Below are positions 11,429 through 21,260 of a DNA stretch of 64,000 nt, in pieces. This stretch comes from Arachis hypogaea (lineage: Eukaryota > Streptophyta > Magnoliopsida > Fabales > Fabaceae). The translations under genes were made by a program, and so were the position numbers. The DNA lies in NCBI RefSeq assembly GCF_003086295.3, contig NC_092038.1, positions 133,666,737 through 133,730,736 on the forward strand. Reading direction: 5' to 3'. How positions within the stretch are numbered: the stretch's first letter is position 1; every line of letters begins with the position of its first letter. A model generated the notes under the pieces. It was not told the DNA's origin. It saw only the letters and a list, made by a program, of their open reading frames with translations, and did no database searches.

Positions 11429-12773
11429 ATATTGAAGAAAAATTAGAAGAAGTTACAATGCTTTTTAAACAATTAAAAATGGCTCAGGAAAATAATATTA
11501 TGGAACAGGAATTTCAAATAGAAGAAGAATTAGTAAATTCTGAAAATATAGAAAATGAAGAACACATCCTAGATTATTCAAGTGACGAAGAACCAGCAAT
11601 TCCAATACAAGTAAAAAACGAAACTGGAACATCTAAGGATAGTCAATCTCAATTTAAATGGGAAACAGGTTTTGATAATTATGCTTTTAAAAAAGGGTTT
11701 ATAAATAAAGATTCAAAATATACAAAAATACCATCAAAATACGTTCCTAAAACCCAGAAAATGGAAGGAGAAAGAATGCTCGATTTAGACTGTAAAAAGA
11801 ATGAAAAAGAAATTTTCGAAAATTGGTTGAATTCCTTCTTATTATAAGCCTTTACTAATCCAAAACTTAGTGAATTATCTGGAAGAGATATTTGGAATTA
11901 CATAGGGTTTCATACTAAAGGAACTATAAGAGATTATATGACATCAATAAAAAACCAAATAATAGAAGAATTAGCAACAAAAACAACAGCTTATGATAAG
12001 ATATTACATATAATGATGATTCTATATAAAGAATTTTTTGAAAAAAATATTATAGATCATAGACAAGAAGTCTATAATAAAGAATATCAAGAAGCAAAAA
12101 ACCATTTAGCTAATATTCAGATATATGATTTATGTAATGTGGAGTCTTATATATGTGAATATAGAATACATTATTACAAATTAAAAGAAGAAGATAAAAA
12201 TTATTATCTTAGTATGTATATAACAAAACTTCCATATCCTGCTAATGAATTTATAATGGGAAGATTTATAAGAGAAATAAATAGGGGGACAATTGAAAAT
12301 AATTTTAGTGGAGCAACAACTGCAATAAGAGAGGAAATAAAAGAACGTTGTATGCAAGAAGCGACTCAAAAAAGATTTGCAAATATAATTAGAATTTGCT
12401 GTCAGGATAATGAAGAGATACCCCAAAAATATGGTCTTAATAAAAATTTTCAAAGAAAAAGAAAATATCAATTTAGAAAAAAAAATACTATCCAAACTGG
12501 AGAAAAAAGAGGTATTTTAGAAAAAGAAATAACAATAAAAATAAAAGACAAAAAAGTGACTATTGCCCAAATAAAAAAGAAAATTGTAAGTGTTGGTATT
12601 GTAAAGAAGAAGGACACTATGCAAATGAATGTCCAAAAATGAAGGATAAAAAGGATCTTACCAAACAAATAGAAATTGCTAAGTCTTGTTTCATGGAACC
12701 ATTAGAAGAATCTGATGATAACCTAGACTATATTTTTGAATATGTCTCAGAAACAGACTCAGAGACTGAGTAA
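11425..12773 (+). pseudogene. Caulimovirid coat protein, broken by one stop and one frameshift
   Basis: About 449 codons, normal for the family. The N-terminus is acidic (many Glu), the middle part is typical caulimovirid capsid sequence, and the C-terminal third is Lys/Arg-rich. It ends with a CX2CX4HX4C zinc knuckle (CWYCKEEGHYANEC, about 12590-12631) and an acidic tail. Two lesions: an in-frame TAA at 11845-11847, with homology continuing in the same frame, and a frame change near the A9 run at 12477-12485, after which knuckle and tail lie in another frame. The last ~30 bases overlap the polymerase start. The product would package viral DNA; here no intact protein can be made. Confidence 0.85.
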
Positions 12774-14733
12774 TAATGCCACATTTATTACTATAAAAAT
12801 AACAGAAAAATTTATAAATGCTTTCATAGATACTGGAGTAACACAATGTTTTGCTAGTACAAATATAAAACTTGATTGGAAAAAATTAAAGAAACCATTA
12901 AGAGTTAAAATAGCTGACAAATCAATACATAAAATTGACCAAAAAGCAGAGATGGCTGAAATTTTTATTCAAAATTATAGGTTCATTGTTCTATCTATAT
13001 ATATGTTAGATTCTGGAATGGATTTTATCATAGGAAATAACTTTTTAAAGCTATATCATCCATTCATTCAAGAATTAACATATATAGTTTTAAAAGTTCC
13101 AAACGATTCTTCAATAAATCAAAAATCAAAACGTATAAAAATACCAACTACTACTATAGATAAGATCTTAAAATTTAAAATATTTTCTATATTAGAGACA
13201 TGTTATTTAAATTTATACTTTCAGATAAATATTCCAAAAAATAATCTTGAAATAAAGATAGAAGAACTCTTGGATGAAATTTGTGCTGAAAATCCTTTAG
13301 ATATTAAAAATACAAATAACGAATTAGTAAGCATTAAACTAAAAGATCCTACAAAAGAGATAAATGTTCCAAATAAAATTCCTTATTCCGCAAGAGATAG
13401 AGAAGAGTTCTCATTAGAATGTAGAGATCTTTTGGAAAAAGGAATTATAAGATTAAGTAAAAGTCCTCGTGCGGCTCCAGCCTTTTATGTCGAAAACAAT
13501 AATGAAATTAAAAGGGGAAAACGAAGAATGGTTATTAACTATAAGAAGATGAATGAAGCAACTATTGGTGATGCTCATAAACTTCCAAGAAAAGATTCTA
13601 TTTTAGAAAAAATCAAAGGAGCAACTTGGTTTTCATCTCTTGATGCAAAATCAGGATATTGGCAACTTCGTTTAGACGAAGAAACAAAGAAATTAACTGC
13701 TTTTACTTGCCCAACAAAAGAATCAACAAGTGTATTACTCTATGAATGGAATGTATTACCATTCGGATTAAAACAAGCCCCAGGTATTTATCAAAGATTT
13801 ATGGAAGAAAATCTAAAAGAGTTAAATGAATTTGTTTTAGTGTACATTGATGATATACTAATTTTTACAAAACAGGATAAAGAAGACCATCTTCAAAAAT
13901 TATTAATAGTTTTAGAAAGATATAAAGAAAAAGAATTAGTTCTTAGCAAAAAGAAAGCAAGAATAGCAAAACAAGAAATAGAGTTTCTTGGATTAATTCT
14001 ATCCACTCAAGGAAAGCTAAAACTTCAACCAAATGTTTTAGAAAGGGTAAATTTATTTCCTAATAAAATGGAAGATAGAAAATAATTACAAAGATTTTTA
14101 AGGTATATAAATTATATTTCTGATCAAGGATTTTTAAAGAATATAACAGAATACATTAAAAGCTTATTTCCAAAAATAAGTACTAAAAAAGAATGGAAAT
14201 GGGATGAAAAAGATAGTATGCAAATTCAAAGAGTTAAAGAATTATGTGAAAAACTTCCAGAACTTTATATTCCAGAAGAAAACGACTACTTAATAGTAGA
14301 AACAGATGCTTCAGACATAACCTGGTCAGGATGTCTAAAAGCTAAGAAAGCTATAAAAAGTTTGGAACAAGAAAAAGAATCACTAGATTCTAAATATTCC
14401 CCAAAGGAATTACTTTGCAGGTATATTTCAGGGACTTTTACTCCAACAGAACAGAGATATACCACTCATGAAAAGGAAACTCTAGCAGCAATTAAATCTC
14501 TTAAGAAGTGGAAAATTGATTTACTACCCAGAGAATTTACATTAAGGACAGATTCAAGTTACCTAACAGGTTTCATACGATATAATTTAAAAGTTGATTA
14601 TAATCATGGACGATTGGTAAGATGGCAATTATTTTTGTTACAATATCCAATAAAAATTGAATATATTAAGGGTGACAAAAATGTTATTGCAGATACATTA
14701 ACAAGAGAATGGAGTTCGTCTACAACGCATTAG
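12742..14733 (+). pseudogene. Caulimovirid polymerase (protease, RT, RNase H) with one in-frame stop
   Basis: Start taken at ATG 12742, inside the coat-protein tail; the frame runs to TAG at 14731-14733 (about 663 codons). Visible domains: aspartic protease with FIDTG near the N-terminus, reverse transcriptase with SSLDAKSGYWQ, LPFGLKQAP and the catalytic YIDDILIF (about 13843-13866), then RNase H with ETDASD, a THEKETLAAI block and RTDSSY. A single TAA at 14083-14085 lies between RT and RNase H; the same frame continues beyond with homology, so a CAA-to-TAA change is likely. Otherwise the frame is open. There is no integrase, as expected for pararetroviruses. Confidence 0.92.
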
Positions 14734-14827
14734 ATCAATAAATTCAAAAATATGAGCAAGAACTCGAAAAAAGCATTGTCAGCAAATAAGGACACAGATC
14801 CAATCCCTCAAGAAGGCCATTGAAGCA

Positions 14828-15567
14828 ATGAAATCAACACAACAAGCAAAACCATCAGAGTTCAGCCAGCTAAGCATGGTGGACAAATCAGGTGAAGAAA
14901 AAATTTCAGAAAATAAAATAATTGCTGAAATTATTAAAAAATCCACCCAAGATAAAAAATATTATGTAATTTATAATGGCCCTATGAAAGGAGTATATGA
15001 TGCCTGGGAAAAAGCAGCACCATTCACACATCAATCAAGGATAATTCATAAAGGAGGGTTTTTAACACTGGAAGAGGTAAAGGAATCCTTTAGGGAATAT
15101 GAAGCTCTCCATCCAGAGCAAACCCTAAAAAGAGCAGATAAAGCTCCAATTCAAACCCAGAGAACAGGGATAATTAGAAACATTCCTACAAGGGCTGAAA
15201 TCAAGGAAAAGAAAAGGGTCTGTAGATCAAATCTCAGAGAAACCCTTAACATAGTCCTGAATTGGACTGAAGAAAAAAGGGCAATTTTGGATATTATCCT
15301 ATTGCCAAAAAACAGCTAACAAAGCTGGTTATATTTCCAGATGCTTCCCCATCTGACACCTATCAGTTTTTTCAATATGGATTAATTGATACAATTTTAA
15401 TTTTTAATGATCTAAAAATTATTAGTGAGTTTCCTGCAATATCTGAAGAAAGCAATAATGAAATGGAATCAACCCACATGATAAAGGAAGAAGACAATGC
15501 ATCTGAAGGTCACATGATAAAAGAGGAGGACAGTGCATCTGAAGCATCTCTCAACATTATTGCATAG
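14828..15567 (+). pseudogene. Caulimovirid transactivator/viroplasmin (ORF VI), frameshifted
   Basis: The first part (14828-15319) contains the mini-TAV/viroplasmin fold: YYVIYNGPMKGVYDAW, then HKGGFLTLEEVKESFREYEA. It is the same fold as the hybrid-binding domain of RNase H1. Homology continues in another frame from about 15270 to TAG 15565-15567, so an indel near the GAAAAAAGGG run (about 15261-15270) breaks the gene. The last part encodes a 12-residue acidic direct repeat (HMIKEED-type, 15475-15549). In live viruses this protein allows translation of several ORFs from one RNA and forms inclusion bodies. At about 246 codons it is short for ORF VI, so internal deletion is possible. A short ATG ORF at 14752 precedes it. 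Confidence 0.82.
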
Positions 15568-15647
15568 TGACGTAAGCACTTAGGTCATAAGGCACCAACA
15601 ATGTAGCTGGTGCAAGATAACAAACAATGACGTAAGCAATGACGTCA
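15568..15647 (+). promoter_or_regulatory. Two as-1-type elements of the viral full-length promoter
   Basis: TGACGTAAGCAATGACGTCA at 15628-15647 is an as-1 element (two TGACG cores), bound by TGA-type bZIP factors in 35S-like promoters. A second, weaker copy, TGACGTAAGCACTTAGGTCA, lies at 15568-15587, directly after the ORF VI stop. Both sit 45-120 bp upstream of the TATA box, as in caulimovirus promoters. Confidence 0.88.
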
Positions 15648-15689
15648 TAAGAAGGGTAAAGATGGGAATTGTCCATCAAATCCAACTAT

Positions 15690-15698
15690 TATAAATAG
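15690..15698 (+). promoter_or_regulatory. TATA box of viral full-length transcript
   Basis: TATAAATAG, 43 bp after the second as-1 element. A start of transcription near 15720-15730 is expected from spacing. Nothing visible disables this promoter. Confidence 0.82.
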
Positions 15699-15908
15699 GT
15701 TGCTTAGGTAATTGTAGAAGGCATCAGACAATAGAAAGCAGAAGGCTAAGAGTACTCATATGCTAGGAGAGCAAGGAGGAAGCTGTCGAGGCGATTCTAT
15801 AGTCTGAGGAAGAATTCCCTTAGGGAAAAATAATTCTAAACTTCCCTCTGGAGTTAGTATCTACAATCTCCCCTCTGAAGATAAAAACACCTTATGTAAA
15901 ATATACTA

Positions 15909-15914
15909 AATAAA
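15909..15914 (+). terminator. Viral polyadenylation signal
   Basis: AATAAA about 190 nt after the inferred transcription start. In caulimovirids the signal lies shortly downstream of the promoter so that the RNA is terminally redundant; the position fits. Confidence 0.7.
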
Positions 15915-15961
15915 GGAAGTTTTTCTCCAGAAAGATACATCTTCATCCTAGTCTTTAAATT

Positions 15962-16879
15962 ATGAATTATTTAGAAAGTTTAGAATTAACAGAAGAATCT
16001 GATTATTTTAGATTAACTGCTTTATTAGATAATGAAAAACAGGCTGTGCTAAAAACAGAATTAAATCTCAAATCAAATGAAAACTTTAATAAACAAAATC
16101 TTTTAAAAGAAGTTTTTAATAGAAAAAATATAATATACTATGGAAAAATTCAACTTGAAGTCCCTATAAAGATAAAATCCGCCAATGGAGAACTTGAAAT
16201 AGCTTTGATAAATGATGAAGAATTGAGTAAACAGATTGAGAAAATTAAGGATCAACAAAAAAGATCTAAAATTGTATGGATTCATATTAGTACTATACAA
16301 GTCTTAATCAAATCTACATATATGAAAGGAATTAATTCACCAATAAGCTTAGCAATCTGTGACAAAAGAATTACTGATGACCCAATAGATCAAATAATCG
16401 GAATTGTTCATGGAAACTTGACAAACGTAAATGTCAAATTCAATGCCCATCTTGGATATGCTATACCTTTATCAACTAAAAATCTTGAAAGATCTATAAG
16501 TTTGGCTTATAAATTTCACAGAAAGAATCTAATGGAACAAGATGATGAACCATTTTCAATTACATATGCAATAAATTATGCTTTAACAAATAGCCATTAT
16601 AGTATAATATTTAAAAACAGAGAAAGAATTTATGTCGATGAATTATTTCAGAAAATTGTAAAAACAGAAATACCAAAATATAAAGCTATTGAAAACTCGG
16701 TTCTATTATTAAAAGAACCATCAGGAAAATTAGTTTCATCAAATTTTCAAATAAGAGAATCTAAAATTAATAACCCTTTGAGTTTATCTAAGTTAAAGAT
16801 TAAAGAAGAAAATTCTGAAATAAAAGAATTAACAAAAAATGTCGAAAAATTAAATGAAATCCTAAACACTAAATTATGA
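15962..16879 (+). CDS. Caulimovirid movement protein (30K superfamily), ORF open
   Basis: 305 residues from ATG 15962 to TGA 16877-16879, the usual size. The 30K core is visible: SLAICDKRI with the conserved Asp, then IIGIVHGNLTNVNVKFN, HLGYAIPLSTKNL and a Ser/Tyr-containing helix. The C-terminus is a Lys/Glu-rich likely coiled coil (from about residue 270). It acts at plasmodesmata, where such proteins form tubules for cell-to-cell transport. The frame has no stop or shift, the only large viral gene here that is unbroken. Its TGA overlaps the next ATG (16876). Confidence 0.88.
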   Translation: MNYLESLELTEESDYFRLTALLDNEKQAVLKTELNLKSNENFNKQNLLKEVFNRKNIIYYGKIQLEVPIKIKSANGELEIALINDEELSKQIEKIKDQQKRSKIVWIHISTIQVLIKSTYMKGINSPISLAICDKRITDDPIDQIIGIVHGNLTNVNVKFNAHLGYAIPLSTKNLERSISLAYKFHRKNLMEQDDEPFSITYAINYALTNSHYSIIFKNRERIYVDELFQKIVKTEIPKYKAIENSVLLLKEPSGKLVSSNFQIRESKINNPLSLSKLKIKEENSEIKELTKNVEKLNEILNTKL

Positions 16880-17112
16880 CAATAAATAAAGAAGAAATAT
16901 ATGTAACTTATCAAGACAAGAAACAAGAGCTCTTTGAAAGAGAAAATCGTTTGAATTATTTACAGTTCTCTGAAATAAATCAAAGAGCATTTGAAGCTCT
17001 AAAGATAATCTATGACAAGTTGAAAAGAGAAGTTGAAGAGTTAGAAAAATTAATAGAATCTCTAGAAAATAGTGATGAATCGATGATAGAGTTCGCGGAA
17101 ATTCTAAAATAA
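16876..17112 (+). CDS. Small viral ORF, 78 residues
   Basis: Starts at an ATGA overlap with the movement-protein stop, the usual coupling between caulimovirid genes. Product is charged (Glu/Lys), leucine-rich and probably coiled coil, especially the C-terminal half with LKREVEELEKLIESLENS. No recognised domain. The position between movement protein and coat gene is where ORF II-type (vector transmission) and unnamed soymovirus ORFs lie; function unknown. Confidence 0.65.
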   Translation: MTINKEEIYVTYQDKKQELFERENRLNYLQFSEINQRAFEALKIIYDKLKREVEELEKLIESLENSDESMIEFAEILK

Positions 17113-17115
17113 ATA

Positions 17116-17307
17116 ATGAAGCATAAAAAGATTGAAAAACCAGAAAATAAAATAAAAAGAAAAAGGGCGGAAAAATTAAAAAGTAAAATAAAGGAGTATA
17201 AAAGGGAATTAAATAATGTTCAGATCGAAATTGATGACCTTTTAATAAAAAGGATAGAAATAAGAATAAATATAAATAAGTTAGAATTGAACTTAAAAAA
17301 TTTATAA
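17116..17307 (+). CDS. Small viral ORF, 63 residues
   Basis: Begins 3 bp after the previous stop and ends directly at the next ATG (17308). Very basic N-terminus (KHKKIEKPENKIKRKRAEK) followed by a heptad-like Leu/Ile pattern. A small basic coiled-coil protein is suggested; no homologue recognised. Confidence 0.6.
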   Translation: MKHKKIEKPENKIKRKRAEKLKSKIKEYKRELNNVQIEIDDLLIKRIEIRININKLELNLKNL

Positions 17308-17811
17308 ATGCCTGGAAAACCATATTATGACTTAAAAGAATTAAAGCTGTTGAAAGAAAAAATGGAGAATGAAGTCGAAAAATTAAAAAGATATTTAGAA
17401 ACAACAGAAAGTGTAGAAATAAAAGAAGTTTTTGAGGATTTGAGAAATTATATTAAAGAAAAAGACAAACAGATAAAAGATTTTATATACCATAATCCAT
17501 GCAAAAAAGAATATTATAAACTAAAACAAGATTGAAAAAATTATAAAAATGAAATCAGAATTATAAATATACATCAAAGACTAGTAATAAATGATCATAT
17601 AACAAATACAAGAGAAATAATAGAAATGGTCAATACTTTAGATTATGAATTTGCAAATTATTATCAAAATCCTTTAAATAAAGCACCACCAATTGAATCC
17701 ATACAAATTATAAATTTATTCGAAGTAAAATATGAAGAGTTAATAGAAATTTCGAAAAAGAAATTAAAAGAAAAATCGACTCTAAAAAAATTGGTATCAG
17801 AGTCAAGTTAA
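17308..17811 (+). pseudogene. Viral ORF of ~167 codons split by an in-frame TGA, ends in the PBS
   Basis: The frame opens at ATG 17308 and meets TGA at 17533-17535. It then continues in the same frame to TAA at 17809-17811 without other stops, so one ORF was probably interrupted. The first half is Lys/Glu-rich with likely coiled coil; the second half contains NYYQNPLNKAPPIES and a Lys-rich end. The final codons are encoded by the primer-binding site. No family recognised; candidate for an ORF II/aphid-factor-like or soymovirus-specific protein. Confidence 0.6.
17792..17805 (+). other. Viral minus-strand primer-binding site (tRNA-Met)
   Basis: TGGTATCAGAGTCA agrees with the consensus complementary to the 3' end of plant initiator tRNA-Met (TGGTATCAGAGC) over eleven bases. 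It lies inside the last viral ORF and only a few bases from the end of recognisable viral sequence. In encapsidated circular DNA of this family one strand has its discontinuity here. Confidence 0.82.
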
Positions 17812-17996
17812 CGATTAAGGGTAATACTTTCTCTTTAAGCAACACTTTTAGTGACACGCTTTTAAATCAATAACAACCACAAAATGAAAAAAATCTTTAG
17901 AAAAAGTTGAAATTGACAACTTTATCAGAGTGGCCCCCTTTTACCAAACCATCATGTCTTTTCATAACTACGTATGACTCTTCAAAAATTTTAAAC

Positions 17997-18458
17997 TGAT
18001 CCGTCGCCTTATAACTCGGTTTTTATTGTGCATTATGAGTTATAACTCGGCCTTAATTATCATTCATTCTGTAGCTGACACCTTCATTACCGACTTAATG
18101 ACAATTATTCTAACTTAATGATCAATGGTCATACTATCAATTCTATTCATCAACTTTATGCCTATAAAAGGCACCAATCTCTATATATACTATACATTCT
18201 AGAGACATTCTAGATATATTCTATATTCATAAAATTATTACACACAACACATAATAACTTCTATTTCATGTTTTACATTCTATATTCATAGAATTATTCT
18301 TATACCTCTTAAACACTTACTGACTTGAGCGTCAGAGTGTCTTTTGCAGGTACCCACCCCCTTGTTCTCTCATTGCCGACGTATACCTCATATTGACGGA
18401 GAGCTTACAAGTATTTACCAGCGGACGAGTTATACACCGGCCAATCTCAACAAGAACA
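17997..18458 (+). repeat. 5' LTR
   Basis: 462 bp, starts TGATCCGTCG, ends AAGAACA. TATAAAAG at 18163-18170 is the likely promoter TATA. Confidence 0.92.
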
Positions 18459-18470
18459 ATTGGCGCCGTC
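18459..18470 (+). other. LTR element primer-binding site
   Basis: ATTGGCGCCGTC next to the 5' LTR. TGGCGCCGT would pair with the 3' end of tRNA-Asp; the match fades after about nine bases. Confidence 0.65.
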
Positions 18471-19800
18471 TGTGGAGACGAGTAAAATAATTCCCGCTCC
18501 CCTTAGGTTCATAAAACTTGATTTACATTCAAATTTTTGAACCAATCTCAACAATCTTGTTTAAGATTTTATTTAATACCTCTTATCAAATTTTAATCTA
18601 TCGTAACTTTTTATAAGGTTTATATTTTATACCTTTAAATTGCTTCACTTTTACGTATCATAATATTTCACATCTTATAATCGATCAATTAACCAATCCG
18701 AGAATAAACTTAGCTTTCAATCAATCCGAGAACAAACTCAGTTTTCAATTTTGCTTTCTTTTTCAAAGTTCTCTATTTACACAAGTAAAATTATATATTT
18801 TATTCAACATACATTTGCATTTATATTTTGTATAACTAATATTTATTGATTTATTAGTTATATTCAAACCTCAATATATGTCCTATACAATAATGACATA
18901 TAACAACCATGTCAATTACGTTTTTATTTCATTATTGCTTAGTGATTTCATTTATACAATTAAATAATAGTAATGATGAGTTCAAATTTTAAAATTGGAT
19001 TCCATCCAAAATTAATTGTATATCAATTGTATATAACTGTCATACTATTCACTTTATGCTATTAAATTTTATGTTACTAGCTATATGATTAGTGCAAAAA
19101 GTTAAGCAAAAAATAATTACAAATATGCAAATTTATTATTTTTGCACAAAAAATATACCTCATAACTAAACAAAATTTATTATATCATTAAATGACTAAT
19201 TATTTTATTTTTTTATTATCAAATTAAAGCATGTCCTACAAAACAAAATTCAGATATTTACATTTGGCATGTATGACATTCATATATGTCGTCTTCTTCT
19301 CTACAATTTCAACTTCAAGGTATATTTTTTTTACTTTGAACTATTTTACTTTTACAATATATGTTGCGACTTTATACCTATTCATTTTCTCAATTTATCT
19401 TATTCATGTTACATCTTCATTGTAAATTGTAAATATTCAATAACTAATTGCTTTGAGAGAGAAATTTATCAATAAGTTGTTGTGGGTCGAAAAAATTTCC
19501 AAGACAATTAACCATTATTATATCCTCGGATCATACAATCGATTCCGTCAATGGATATCTATTTTTGAACTTTTCAGTTCACATACAATCAAATGCTAAA
19601 ATTGTTCTTAAGCGGAAAAGTATCCCCCACACAACTATCTTGATTGAATGACTCTTATCATTCAATTATTTTTTGAATAAGCGCCGACATAATAACCCGA
19701 CTAAGCTTGGGGGCTCACCATATCATTATTCACTTATCTTTTAACCGAGTTATAAATCATTTTATTTTCTAAGTTTAGCCGGATCATATGATCGGCAGAC

Positions 19801-19815
19801 AAAGCTTGGGGGCTA
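19801..19815 (+). other. Polypurine tract
   Basis: AAAGCTTGGGGGCTA directly before the 3' LTR. A second copy, AAGCTTGGGGGCT, lies about 100 bp upstream (near 19703-19715). Confidence 0.75.
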
Positions 19816-20308
19816 TGATCCGTCACCTTATAACTCGGTCTTTATTGTGCATTATGAGTTATAACTCGGTCTTTATTGTGCATTATGAGTTATAACTCGG
19901 CCTTAATTATCATTCATTCTGTAGCTAACACCTTCATTACCGACTTAATGACAATTATTCTGACTTAATGATCAATGGTTATACCATCAATTCTATTCAT
20001 CAACTTTATGCCTATAAAAGGCACCAATCTCTATATACACTATACATTCTAGAGACATTCTAGATATATTCTATATTCATAGAATTATTACACACAACAC
20101 ATAATAACTTCTATTTCATGTCTTACATTCTATATTCATAGAATTATTCTTATACCTCTTAAACACTTACTGACTTGAGCGTCGGAGTGTCTTTTGCAGG
20201 TACCCACCCCCTTATTCTCTCATTGCCGACGTATACCTCATATTAACGGAGAGCTTACAAGTATTTACCGGCGGTCGAGTTATACACCGGCCAATCTCAG
20301 CAAGATCA
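19816..20308 (+). repeat. 3' LTR with internal 31-bp duplication
   Basis: 493 bp, starts TGATCCGTCA, ends AAGATCA. It is longer than the 5' LTR because a unit containing CTTTATTGTGCATTATGAGT is tandemly duplicated (about 19838-19900). Confidence 0.92.
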
Positions 20309-21260
20309 TAAACTATTAAATAAAAGTACAAAATAATTATTTTTTTTACAATATTTTTTAATTTGCGAATTCAAACACTAATTATATATTTAATATATAT
20401 CTTTTTCTCTCACACAGTAATCTCTCTTAAACATAAAGCATAAATTACATTTACACATAGATCTAGTTGTCTTAAGCTAAAAATATATTTTTAAAACGGT
20501 TAACATAAAATTATGTATTTTAAAAATTTAAGTTGTTTATTAGATAAAAACACAACAATATATATAAATAGAGAATAATATTACACCAATATCTTAAAAA
20601 CCGAAAAAACTTGCATGCATGCATATTCGTTTTTTACACTAATTTTATATAAATTGAAACTATTAATTTTAATTTAAAAATAAAAATTTCACTCGGTAAT
20701 TTTTTATTTTATAATTTACTTTCATATTGTGATAATAACCACTCAGATAAAGACGTCTAAAATGTCTTTTTTAAAAGATATTTTTTAGTAATAAAAATTT
20801 AACTCATATAATTAATTAAATTATGTTATTTTTGTCAAAATTATGCCAGATAAATTAATTTGACTAAGAAAATAATGAATCAAATCTTGAACTGATCTAA
20901 ATTAATATTATTTTTATAAAAAATGACCACAATATCTCTATTATAGAAAATAATTAAAATACTCCTATTATATATATTAATTTTGAACATCCTAAATTAT
21001 ATCCATTTACTTCTCTGCCGCCATAAGGTTAGGATTTAGAGTTTTCAAAATTAATATATATATGAGTATTTTAGTCATTTTCTATAATAAAAGTATTATA
21101 GTTATTTTTTATAAAAATAATATTAGTCTAGACCGGTTCAAGATTTGATTTATTATTTTTTTGATTAAATTAATTTGTCTGGTTTAATTTAGACAAAAAT
21201 AATACAATTTAATCGATTATATATGTTAAATTTTAATTAAAAAAGATATCTAAACAACAC

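Larger units (their letters stand above)
10892..17811 (+). mobile_element. Endogenous pararetrovirus (Caulimoviridae), near-complete and permuted
   Basis: A ~6.9-kb block in one orientation with the full caulimovirid gene set: ORF III-like, coat protein with zinc knuckle, protease/RT/RNase H polyprotein, transactivator/viroplasmin, intergenic promoter with as-1 and TATA, 30K movement protein, and small ORFs. Genes are packed with overlaps of a few bases, unlike the surrounding plant DNA. Separate MP, CP, Pol and TAV genes exclude the polyprotein genera (petuvirus, florendovirus style). A primer-binding site inside an ORF rather than in the intergenic region, plus several tiny ORFs, points to a soymovirus-like layout. 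No LTRs, TSD or integrase gene, consistent with accidental integration. The left edge is approximate; the right edge lies just after the primer-binding site. Several ORFs are broken, so this copy is a relic. Confidence 0.9.
17997..20308 (+). mobile_element. Non-autonomous LTR retrotransposon
   Basis: 2.3-kb element with two LTRs, TG...CA ends and a perfect 5-bp target duplication, taaac (17992-17996 and 20309-20313). The primer-binding region ATTGGCGCCGTC follows the 5' LTR directly and a polypurine tract precedes the 3' LTR. The ~1.36-kb interior has no gag or pol, only short AT-rich frames (for example 19231-19425), so it depends on a helper element. Size and lack of coding resemble TRIM/LARD-type derivatives; the PBS motif (TGGCGCCGT) is seen in many plant Gypsy elements. 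LTRs differ at roughly 16 positions plus one 31-bp tandem duplication (my count by eye). Confidence 0.92.

Noticed and set aside
16874..17404. 176-codon minus-strand open frame opposite the small viral ORFs
   Set aside because: Phe/Leu/Ser-rich translation typical of antisense to Lys/Glu-rich AT-rich coding DNA; the + strand ORFs have the correct coupling.
10930..17811. Interpretation of the viral block as a Gypsy LTR retrotransposon
   Set aside because: No integrase, no LTRs or target duplication, but a movement protein, TAV and as-1/TATA intergenic promoter are present; these define a pararetrovirus.
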